Below, piece after piece: positions 1-12,000 of a stretch of 44,762 nt of DNA; position 1 is the stretch's first letter; each line of letters starts with the position of its first letter. The translations under genes and the position numbers were made by a program. This DNA is from Candidatus Omnitrophota bacterium (GTDB lineage: Bacteria > Omnitrophota > Gorgyraeia > 2-01-FULL-45-10), in the NCBI GenBank assembly GCA_017993955.1, contig JAGOLR010000007.1, forward strand, positions 1 through 44,762, given 5' to 3'. A model generated the notes under the pieces. It was not told the origin of the DNA. It searched no databases and was given only the letters and a program-made list of their open reading frames with translations.

Positions 1-3000
1 CTGTATATCTCTTTCCTTTCCGGGTTAAGATCGCTCAAGACCGGTTTATCGACTGATTGGTAAAGTTTCGGGTCGACCCATTCCAATCTCTTCACCGCAT
101 CTATCGGGGCCATCCTGTATCTCTTTACATCCGTGCTCGTTCCGGGATCCAGATTTTCGACCGATATGATACCGCTATGCACAGAGACCGCGCAGTGCCG
201 CAAGGCGACATTTGCCATCTGGTCCGGCGGAACTACGTCGGCATAGACCAAAAGATCCTTCTCGTTATCTAAGCCGGCTCCGGCACCTATATAAGAAGTC
301 TGGCCGGATAACTTTACATAACGGTAAGTCGCATTCGCATCTACCAGAAAATATCCCGACCTTTCGGATTCGGATATAAGTTTCTTCGCCTTATAAGATT
401 CCGGCATATCTTCGTAACGATATATCATGAAAGATATATCCCGGCCCAGGTATATGCCCACAGGCCCCTCATAAGGCATACTGCGGTAGCTATCGCGGAG
501 GTCCAGTCTGTATTCATCTATGGTTCGCATATACATTTTAGGCATCTCGATATCCAGGAAAGATCCCGAGATCTCCAGCGCGCGGCCTATTTCCGGAGAG
601 ATATCGCAATACGCCGGGGTACCGTTCGTCGATTTAAGGTCCTTTACTGTAATCTGGTTACCATCGACTATCACATGCGCATGGTGCCTTGATACTTTGT
701 CGTCTTCTACGATTATACGATTCTCATCCCTGCGTCCGATAGTAACGAGATCTCTTTTTGCCTTATCGAACTGATAAACTATAGTCCAGTTTTTCTCATC
801 CACCAGCAAATAGTCGGTCGCTCGTAATAACGTCATTAGATTTTTAACCGAAGACGGCAGGTGAGACCGGTGGTATATGCCGAATGAGGAGCCTCCAATC
901 CCGAAATGGACCGGCCCGGTATACAAACGCGGTTCGCCGGTATTGGTGTCGTATGCCTTGGTCTTCTGCGGCCTCCAGCCAAGGACGCCTTTACGTAGCG
1001 CCAGTTTAAATATATCTACCGCCCAGTTACCGGCGCTATGCAATATAACTGTAAGGATAAAACTAAGAGATATTGCAGTAGTCACTCCTAAATACGACAG
1101 GACCGCAAAAGATATCACCCCTACTACGGAATAAAGAGACGGTAAAAATATCCTTTGGAAGATGCCTACGCCGGGTATGCCGGTATCTTGTGAGGCATGG
1201 AGCGCTACGAATATGACGCGCGACGCCAGATAGGATATTATGCCAAGGTCGCCTGGGATCAGCGCCAGGAAGAGGAACATTATAAACTCTTCTACCAAAG
1301 GTACATATAGATTCTCGGATAGTTCACGGGATAACCCCAGCCGGTCTATGAAAAATGTTCTAAGGAAGCTGAGATTACCTTTTGACGGCATGACAGGGCT
1401 CATAGATGATACCCCATACGGATTCGCGTTTTTATCTATCACATCCATGAGATCCAATATCGCCTTATTAACTGCCGCATCTGTTCTATATTTAGGGTCT
1501 TTGTTGTAGTCGTATAACGCGGTATGGGCCATAAGGCCGAACCTTCCATCCGCCACTTCATCTAGAGGGCGGCCTCCCTGGGTCAGGAGCCTCATATCCC
1601 AAAGCGCTGCCTGCAAATTTCTGACAGCGGCTTCTATCTCCGGCACCATCGGAGCGATATCGAGAAGCAATATTTGCGCCTGCGGACCTTCTATGGGTTT
1701 AGTAAAATCGATGCCGGCAAGTTGCTGCAATTTAGCTCTTAATTCGTCCGATTGCGCCGGGCGGTATGGAATCTCTTGCGACATTGGAAATAGTTTATTC
1801 GGTGAAGGATATGCTATTGTATTGGCCATATCACGAATAAAAGGACTGTCCCCGCCGGAGGATTTTGCAGGCGCTTTACTCTTATCAGGCTCCGGCTTAA
1901 CTGTCATAACAGGAGAAGGTTTAGCAGCAGGCGAGGCTACTTCTGCATTTTTAGGCAAATTAAAATAAACTGTCAGGATGATAAGCGCTATGGATATTAT
2001 AGCGATCGCAGGCCTTACGGCCTTCCTTAACGTATAAGCTAACCGCATATTCAGATTATACGCGATGAGTCCTAGAACCCTATTAACAGGGTTCTGCAAT
2101 ATTACTAATTTGACCGTAGCCTGCTTTGCGGGACTTAATGGAGCTGATCCTGGGGGTGCGAAGGGCGGGGGAATGCCCCAGATAGTATATGAACCTGGCG
2201 TAACCGGTTTAGCCGGTGCGACAGGAGCCGGCGGTTTAACGCTCGCCGGGACCGAGGAAGATGAAATGCCGTCGGCTCCAGCGGTGGAAGACAGGCCAAG
2301 CCAGTTAATACTGGCGGGATCCGCAAGTATTTCTTGGCGGATATCAAAGGCGATCTTTTTTAAATTCTCCTTCTTCTCCTCAGCTGTCGGGAATTTACCA
2401 TCGTCTAATAATGCCTCCAGGATCTGAGAAGCGTTCCATAACCTGTCGTTAAACTTACCGTTCGGCCTTGCCTCTATACCCAGGCGCCTAGACATGATCT
2501 CTACTATTACCCTGTTGCAATTATAATATATCTGCATGAATGCAAATGGCACCGGCCCTTCGATATAGAGATCCAGTATCTTCATAAGATCGGTGAATGC
2601 GCTGTCAAACTGATCCTCTTCGACCTGCCTTCCATCTTGCATATCGGTGTACCGGAACGGCACCTTTTCCGTGTAATTCCCCGAAGGCCCTTCTGCCGTA
2701 CCGCGCCATATCGAAGCAAGATACGCCAGAGACTCGGTCTCTATCCTGTTCATCCTGCCCCGCGGAGTGGTCGATTCATATATAGTGTGATCCATCTCGT
2801 GTGTGGCAGTGGAGTTCTCTCTGGTCTGCAGTATTTTCGCCAGGATATCCTGGTCCGAGATATCCACGGCGCCGTAATCTACGGTCAATGCCCGGGTTAT
2901 GAGGGCATTTATCCTGTGGGCACCCGTCTGCCGGCCCATTAGCCTCGGGAGCGTCCTACTATACAGGTCCATCTGTATCATATCCGAAACGACGACACCG

Positions 3001-6000
3001 TGTTTCTCGCCCAGATATGTAAACCCGAGCGCTTCTATGTCCTTATTTATCAGATCGATCCTATCTCCCAAATAATAGATGGGCAGCATGCCGACTTCCG
3101 AATATACAAAGCGGCGGCTCTTTATCGTGTAGCTCGTCATCGAAAGGAAAGAACAGTCTATGACCCGCTCGCCGTCTTTTACTTTCCTTGTTATGGATTC
3201 TATCGCTATATGGACATTATTCGTAATGGAATACTCACACTGTCGTATATTGTCGAATAAAGTGCTACCGATACTACCGACATCGGCCGCGGCATCTGCC
3301 AATTGCCCGAAAAGGCTTTTAAATTCATATGCATCCGCGCCAAATACATCCATGCCTAGATCGTCTTTGACCTCTAATGCTGAGATCAATAAATTTTTTA
3401 TCTCGTTAAATCTACGGTCGGCAAGTTCCGCCTGGCCGGCAGTTGAGCCCGCACGCATAGCAAGTGCCTTCTGGGCGGTCACTATAGATAACGCCACAAG
3501 GTACTTGGCCAGGATATCTCTCGAAAATATAACTAATTTTTCATACTCTGTAAGCCCTCCCACTTTAAGGCTATCTATACCGCGTTCCATGGCCTCCAGA
3601 GCCGGCTCATATCCGCTGTCGTTCAATATGTATACTCTTTCGCGCTCCGCCGCTGAACCATATACAGAGTTATGTGGAAATGCTCCTGAAACCTCTACTT
3701 CGGGCTCTTCATTATATCCGTAAGTAGAATCCGATATCTCTGGAGCCGGGCGCTTCTCTCTTTCTACTAGAGTTCCCAGCACTACGGTCTTTTTCGATGA
3801 AACAGCTATAGCGGGTGTGGGTGTTACTGATATGGATACCGCCGATGTAGCCGGCGCAACCGTTATGGCCGGTGTGGGCCTCATAAAATTCTCGGCGGTC
3901 GTGGCAAAATTATCAAAGCCTCCGGTCTTTTTGGTATTCTCTGTCAAATATCTGGCCAATCTTTTTGCTATACCGTTAACCTCATCCCATTCTCTTGTGC
4001 CGGATCCCGCTATGGCAAAGATCGCCTCTCGTATAAAATAGGCTATATCTTTACTCCCCAAGGTAAAACGGTCCCGGTCCGTATTAAAAAGCACCATATC
4101 GCCGGTCTCGAGCTTTGAAGACAATGCCTTAGCTACGGTGCCGCCTTCAAAGACGCTTCCTCTCAAGGCCTCGGCGAGGTCCTCTCCCGTAACGACCAGC
4201 CTGTCATGCCAGACAGGGGTCTTCTTCAGTAAATTAGCTACTTGTTTTGCGCGACCCAGTTCCGGCACTCCGGCCTGGCGGAGGAATTTGTATACGGAGT
4301 TCCTCAGGACTTTAAATTGGAGTAAGTTTTCGGTTGCCTCCCCCGGCTTTTTTAGTTCCAGGGCTTTATAATGCGCGAAAAGATATTCCGCGGCATACTG
4401 TATGACATCTTCTTCCTTGCTGTAATTCGCAAGATAATTTCTAAAGACGATATTTTTCAGGATATAATCGAACCCGTCTTTTGCCAACGTATCTCTGAAT
4501 AAGTCGTAAAAAGCCTTTCTAGCGGATAAATACAGGATGCCGTTCTCATATAACGCCATCGCCTCGGCCGAATCGACTATCTTTATAGCGTCCAACTTTA
4601 AACCCCACATATTGAACATGGTTCGCATACGCTGTGTTTCTCTATGATCCCGGATATAGCCATGATCTTCTATTACGGCACCCGAGGCCACGCTAGATCT
4701 CATGGCATCGGCCTGGATGCCGCGTATCTGCGCGGTCAGCGCTGTGTCGAGATCACCGAAGGCATGCCACTGCAGGGCCCTTAGCAGATAATGCGAGCGC
4801 ATGTTATCGGTAACGCCGAATGCCGGAAGACGCGATAACATGGTATCCAGCTTTTCCGGAGACCGGTTTCGCATATAATTTTCCATCTTTCTTGCAAGAC
4901 CGGGATTATTTTCCAGGACCAGGTGGGCGAGTTCGTGAAAACGCGCTATGGGGTTACTGTATATATCCTTACTAAGCGCCCTTAATGGTATACCGCCGGG
5001 AGCGTCGCGTAATATCGCTATACCTGAGAAGTCTGATACCGACAATGCGCTTCCTTGAGGCAGAACCACTTCTTCTATTATGATATCGTTAAGGCCAGGG
5101 TTGGCCTTCAGGAATTTCCTTATCTCGTCGTCGAGCCATTTTAACTCCGGACGGGTCCTGGCGATCTTCGCGACATTGGCATACCTTTCATCTGGCGGGG
5201 CCCTGCTTCCGCGTATTATAACCTCTTCCTCGCTAAATCTGCCCATTCTTCGCGCCACGGCTATTATCTCTACTTTATTATCTGCTCCAGGAATATCCCG
5301 AATCTCCCTTATTCCCACATAATCGACCTTCCCTATGGAAGAACTTGCCGGCCCAGCCCTATCAGGCGACGAGGAAGGCCTTTCCCAGGAAAGGGCTTTC
5401 TCATGTAACTCAGGTAGCAGTGTTATCAGATCGAGCGCTTTTCTGGCATTGGGTTCAAACGTAGATATGCTCTTAAGCGTGTCGGCTGGCAACCTGAAAA
5501 AATCCGCCATATCAAACATATCATGAGTAACGCTATCCTCTTGGCCGTAATCCCTCATCTTCATGGTGATTATGGCTGGGTCCACATTTCCGACGAACAT
5601 AAGTTGTAGCATCTCTTTTAAGCGTTCTTCATAAGCAAGAGAACTGCGCGCCAAAATCTTCCGTTGCATGGACATATTCTTTTTAATATCCGCGGCGGCC
5701 TTTCTGTCTAAATGTATTTTTATATTATTTCGTACCAGGGACCCGATATCCGCAGCCTCGCCGGCAGAGACAGCGCTAGCCTTGAGGTCTTGTATTATGT
5801 ATTCCCTCATTAAAGCCATAAGGCTTTCGGCAGGCATCAATCCCGTTTTATTAAAAATACTTTCTGGGAAATATTCATCATATGCCCCAAAGACGAAATA
5901 TGCGTTCTTGAGGATGCCTGGATCTTTCAGATGAGAGGCTATCCAATTTATCTCGTCACGCATCACGCTGCCGGCCCTAACCTGCCTTCCGTCTTCAATG

Positions 6001-9000
6001 ATACTGCCATCCCTTAAATCGGAAGGGACGAAAACTATTATCGGTTTACCTGTAGCGATGATGCCATTAAGAAATTTCGCTGTGTGGTCGCTCTCTACGG
6101 GGTCGATTCCCATCTCTGAATAGGCGATATCCCAATCTGCCAATCCGAAAACTTCTGAAAAAGTTCTATACATTTCCCGGAGATTTGTGATCCCTAGGCT
6201 GTACCCGCCCTCCATTCGCCCGATATTTTCCTTTAAAAATTCGCGAAAACTGAAGACGCCGGCAGACCTCTCTCTCAATTCCCTGACTAATTCTTCGACA
6301 TTTGATATGTTTTGCCCTTCAAACGATCTTAACATATCGCTCTTCTCGACCATCTCGAGGATAGCTTTGTCGCCCACATCTTTTGATGCAGCGCGTGTTT
6401 GCATAAGCCCGGCAGCCGCGGTCCCGGCGGTATCCGCCGGTCCGAACGCCGAGCGGCCCAGCTCCCTTTCTCTCCAAAGGCGCTCTAAAACCTTCCTCGC
6501 ATCCTCATCACCCGCGAATTGGGCATCCAGTCCCATGCTCGCTATATGCCGGGTAATGCCGGAATACCCCATCTGTATCCCCACTGCCTCGGCCAATTCA
6601 TGTATAAGAATAGCTTTGGATATAATCGCCGCGTCAGTTTCCGGTAAATTATTTCTCCTTAGATTGCTCTTGATGGCCTCCGGGCTTATGTAGACCGTCT
6701 TGCCATCTCTCGCTCCTTCGGTACTACTGATATCGAACTCCTTACCGAGAGTATCGTCTCTTTTTACAGTAACCTCTATTTTCGTTATGGAGCCGTCTTC
6801 TTTTGTTATATTAAATGAACGCTTTACCGACCCGCGTTCAGGCACGGATAATTCCTCTCTATCATTCTCTGCAATGATCGCCCTCTCAAGGATACCCGCT
6901 TGGCGGTAATCCGCCCCTCCGTGAAATTCTGAAGGGCTGACTCCGAAAAATCCTATCTCCAGCACTCTTTCCGCAAGACCTTCCGGTTTGGACGCTCGAT
7001 ATATTTCCATTAATTCCGATAATGCCGCTTTTAAATCGGCATTTTTTATACGGCTATAAAAAGACGCTGTTTCATATATATCCTTGTACGATGCCGCCCC
7101 ATTCGCGATACGGTTATATACGGGATCCGATAGCGGTACGATCGTCGATTCATTTATTGCATTTAAATTTTTGTTATCCTGAATTTTGGGAAGACCGGCC
7201 TCCGCTACCGACATATCAGGAATGATCAGACTAAAAGTATTTATACCGGCAGCTCCCGTAGCTTTGAAAGCTTCCAATAAATGACCGGCATGTAACGCTC
7301 CGGAGTCTGAGGCTTCGCCCAGTTCAAGCAATGCGTCCGGGATCGCGTCGCCATAACCAAGTCCACCGGGAGCAGCTACAGAAAAGACGTAAGGTAATTG
7401 TTCTCTGGTAGCTCCCGAATTCAGCATCTGCCACAAAACTCCCTCATAATTAAAATCGTAAGAATAGCATGCGCCAGTCATTAACTTTGGCCTGGGAGCG
7501 CCGGGAAACCGTCTATACCTTTCCATAAATGCCTCTGCCAATTCCAGGTCACTTATAAAAACACCGGAACTAAGTGCAATGCCATTTTTCAATCCATGCC
7601 CTCGAAATACTACGGTTAAAGGACCGGGCGAAGCTTTTATGGCCTCTAATGCTTCGCTCTTTTTCGCGCCACCCTGAAACGATCTAATGTCTCTTTCATC
7701 GACACCGTAGCCCACCTCTTCCTTTTTCATTGCATCAACGTCAAACATATTTTCAGCCTCGGGCTCGTGAACTATATTAATAACGGTAATGCCGGGGGCG
7801 AAAAATGGCTCGCCCGCGACAGCATCCCTGGCATCCATAACGCGGCGTATCATATCCTCTATGGCCCTGCCGGATATCTCTATCTTTCTATTCACAAGAT
7901 TATGGTATACGGCCATAGCTATCGAATACCTGACCTGAGGCGTCAAACCCCTATCTTTTACTATCTTGTCCAGATATTCATGTGTATATACTTCATAGTT
8001 AGCCCAAGAATGGGATGAAAGCGGTGAATCTTTTGGAAAAGATGATAATAGCTCTATGAAAGGATCGGGTGCCTTCAGGGTACCTGCGTCCTTATATGAC
8101 CTCAATGCGTCTGAAACCAATCCGTATATTGAGGGTGCGTAGCCTTCATCTAATATAATTTTTTTCATCATCTCAACAAGCGTATCCGTAGATCCGGCAA
8201 TAGAACCATGATCTTCCGCGGCGTTTAAAAGCGGCGCCATTACATGACTTGCGCTATGAGCTTTAAATGCGCCGCTTTCTATATACCCGGCTATACCCGC
8301 TATCACATGCCTGGACAGATCTTCTTTAGCTTTTGAGGTTTCGGCATCTACGGCGGCTATGCCTCCGTATTTCGGGGCCATCTGGTACAAAGCGATAACG
8401 ACATCCAGGAATAGGCCCTCATCGCCCCCTTTCTCGGATAAAAGCTTGAATAAATAATCTACTTGATCCGCGCTTACCAGTTCCTGGTATGTGCCGTCCG
8501 ACAAAATCCGGTACGGATCTGTGGATCTTTTAAAGAGATATCCTATGCTCTTAACTATTAACCTTGCCGTTGAAAGATCCGGTTCCTTTATACCGGACTG
8601 AAATTCTCCTATAAATTTATTCAATTCCCGGATGGCTTCGGGACTAGCCTTGCCTATCTCTATAAGATTCCTGGCCGCGGCATCTCTATCTACAAAAGAT
8701 CGGTTTACGTCAGCCATTATACCAGCCATGCCCGGGATGGCTTCTTGCGCGCCTGCGTAATCGTTTATAGATAAAGAAGATAACGGCGAACTTTGCTCTG
8801 TAGCTGTAGAGGTAATAGAGTATGATGGCGGATTAACTAACCGCGGATTTTTCGGACCCAAATCGTTAAAATAGGTGGCTAGCATAAACACTAATACGCT
8901 TATCCCTATCACGCCGGAGGCCAGGACCCGGAAGAGCGTCTTATTTATCGCGCCGGCATTACCAGGGAGACTCGGGGAGGGCGCCTCAGGGGCTTCCTGC

Positions 9001-12000
9001 GCAATATCAACGCCGGACACAAACGGCGCTATATATCCTCTCTGCTCCTCTGAATTACCGCCGTTGGCCAGCTTTTCGATAAGAAATAAACGTACGCGTT
9101 CTTCCGTCAAGCTGGAAGGTATGCCGCCTGTGGATTCGGGAGTCCCGTAAATATCGCGATAGTCACTCAATAGATCTTCGGAGCATCGCACTATGACGCC
9201 CGCCTGTATTATCCCCAGATTATATGTATACAAAGGCTCGTGCGGATTATCGCCTGATAAGTTCTTTCCCGCCACCTCCTTGGCGTGATCCGCCGCCCTG
9301 CGGTTACGCTCGACAGGGTCTTTGACTTCATCGAATAATTTCATCCCGTAACCTATCAGGCCGTCGGATAACTTCGAAAGGTCGATGCCGGTCTCGCTTA
9401 TGGCCCTTAAATTGGAATATATCTCAGCGGTCGGTATGTCGTATTTAATATACCCGTATTTCAATCTTAAAAAATGCACCAGCTCATGATCCAATATCAG
9501 ATTTAAAGTAGCTTTATCTTTTGCCTCCTCATTAATGTATATGGCATACCCCCAGCGCCTTAGGCTCCATCCGACAGCTCCGCCGGCGTTCCGATCGTAA
9601 AGATACAGCAAGCTTCTTTTGATATCCGCTATTATCTCATCCTGTCTGGCCGGGGTGAGCGCCCGCCCATCGGTATCCGTTATCCTTAAGTTTTTCATTA
9701 ATTCACCTGCCCGTGACGCGGCGATATCTTTTATTTCGCCGCTTACAGGCGTCATCTCTTTGGCTATCCTCATTATAACCAGGTAGACAAAAGGAAGGGC
9801 GGCCCATACCGCCATAATAGGCAAAGCGTAATGCTGTAATAAGCTGACAAAATAGAATGACGATATGATGAGCGGTACGCCGGCCAGATATGATTTTAAA
9901 GCTTTCTTCACGTCAGTCTTATCTATGGCGAAAGTCCCGCCTGCGCGTTCAGGCATAGCCTTTGAAGATCCCCGGAGCCCGTTATACAACCGCTGATTAA
10001 TATCAAACTTAAGCTCCTCTTTGGGCGCGGGATTCATTATTAATTCTATTACGGAAAACGGCAATAATATAACTCCTACGATAGTAAGCTTGATAAAATC
10101 AAGCGCAAAGGGTACTCCCCTTATAAGAAGATAAGGAAGAATCTGCCCCCAAAATAATGCTTCTCCTATAATGTAACCAAGAGTGAGCGAACCTCCAATC
10201 CATATAGTTAAGATAATCACTGCCCCGGCAAAAACCGATGCAGGCCACAATTCAACGTTAGTATAGCTAATCATGGTAGGCAACAGGTAGCCGATGAAAC
10301 CAAGTAGAAATGAGATAGTCGCAACGGGAATTCGAATAAATGCCTCAGTATCTGAAATATTGAATAGTTTGGATAACGGCAATGACTGCTCATTATCTAT
10401 CGGTCTGAATATCTCGTCTTCATAGTTATTGAATCCCTCATCCTCATCGATCTGGGATCCGGCAGATCCAGACCCGGTAACCATGCCGCCCATAAATGGT
10501 AAAGCGGCAAAAAGCGCCGAATGTTGCCCGAAATCTGCGAGATTTATATTCATCATGAGGCCGGCTATGTTAGGTTCGAACCACATGACAATAGGCGCCA
10601 GGATAAGCCCTATGGCGATCGTCGCGCCGAGGACCTGGAAGAGCTTCTTATCTATCGCGCCGGCATTTCCGGGAAGACTCGGCTCAGGCGCGGCGGGGAC
10701 TGAAGCCCTGACATCCATCGCTACCAGATCGCCAACAACGTCTGCGGGTACGGATATGCCGCGCCTGGCCGCTTCTTCGGAAAACCGACGCCGCAATTGA
10801 TCTTCTCTGGCAAAATCGGTCTGGGCCGTGATCATCCTTGCCGACGTAACTTTCACAAAATATAAGGCATCGGCCAGATTGGCGAGTTCGGTTTCATTTA
10901 TAACGGAAATGGTGCTTTTATTCTTAAAATATTCCTTAAGCTTGCTACGGATGGCTTCGACAACCAACGTATCTTCCCGTATAAACCCGTAAACGATATT
11001 ATCCAAGCCGCTGGAGACTGCATTTGCAAAATAAGGAGGTATAGGCGCGGCAGCCCAGAGGTCCGGGCTTTTCTTATCGATCTCGAACAACTCCGGGTCC
11101 ATAGGAACAACCTGCCCGGAATCATTGACGCCGTAATTGGTGTCCGCATTCGGATCGTTGTCTGTAACACCCCTGTCCTTCATGCGGTCGCGCACTTCCG
11201 CATAACCTCTATCGAGACTTTCCTCGGATGCCCCTGTAGCTCTCATGTCTACAAGGCGTGTTATCTTAGGCTGTATGATCACAAAATCGACTGGCGCTCT
11301 TTTGTTTTTAAATTTTACATTTTCCACTACCAATACCGGCATAATCCCACCCAGCTTCTTCATCCCATTTTCATAGCTGTACCGCACTTTATTAAGCACG
11401 CTGTCATCATCGGACGATGGGATTTTTACAATAACCGGGGTGCCGCCAAGTGTAATTTCATAAACATGCATCGTTCTACCGCGGCCTATCATTGCCCTAG
11501 GAAGATCCACGGTCTCCAGCCATTCCCGGACAACCTCCTGTTGCCAGAACTCTACCCGTCTCAATAATGCTTCGGCATAATCGCTATCCAATGCAGCGCC
11601 GGATCTCTGTAATTCCAAAAGTATACGGTCTATGCGCTCACCCCGCGTTTCCGGGTTGGACGAGCCATCATAAGGCACCGCGCTCAAAAATAAACCCGGC
11701 AGATCGATTTTAAATGGAGCGACACGACCTGTCGAACCCATCGCCGGGACCGATTCCGCCGCAGGCGCATCGGGTGCTGCCATAACCGGCGTGGTAACTA
11801 ATGCAAGTGCTTCATATCGCTCGGCACCGGGGCCACGGATGGATGACCACAACATCTGAGCATCTGAGCTAAACGGAAGGTTCGCGGCCAAACGGTCTCG
11901 CATCGCGATAGCCGCCTTATTTTCATCGGCTGCGACATCTGCGGCTTTCCACTGTGGGATATTGGAAACGTAGACTAGCTTCACCGGCGTCCCATGACGC

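Noticed and set aside
3160-3723. Plus-strand open frame of 187 codons, and many similar ones between 1 and 18300
   Set aside because: They lie antisense to the giant minus-strand gene, have no ribosome binding sites, and their products are Ser/Pro/Arg-rich without recognisable motifs, while the minus strand has clear domains.
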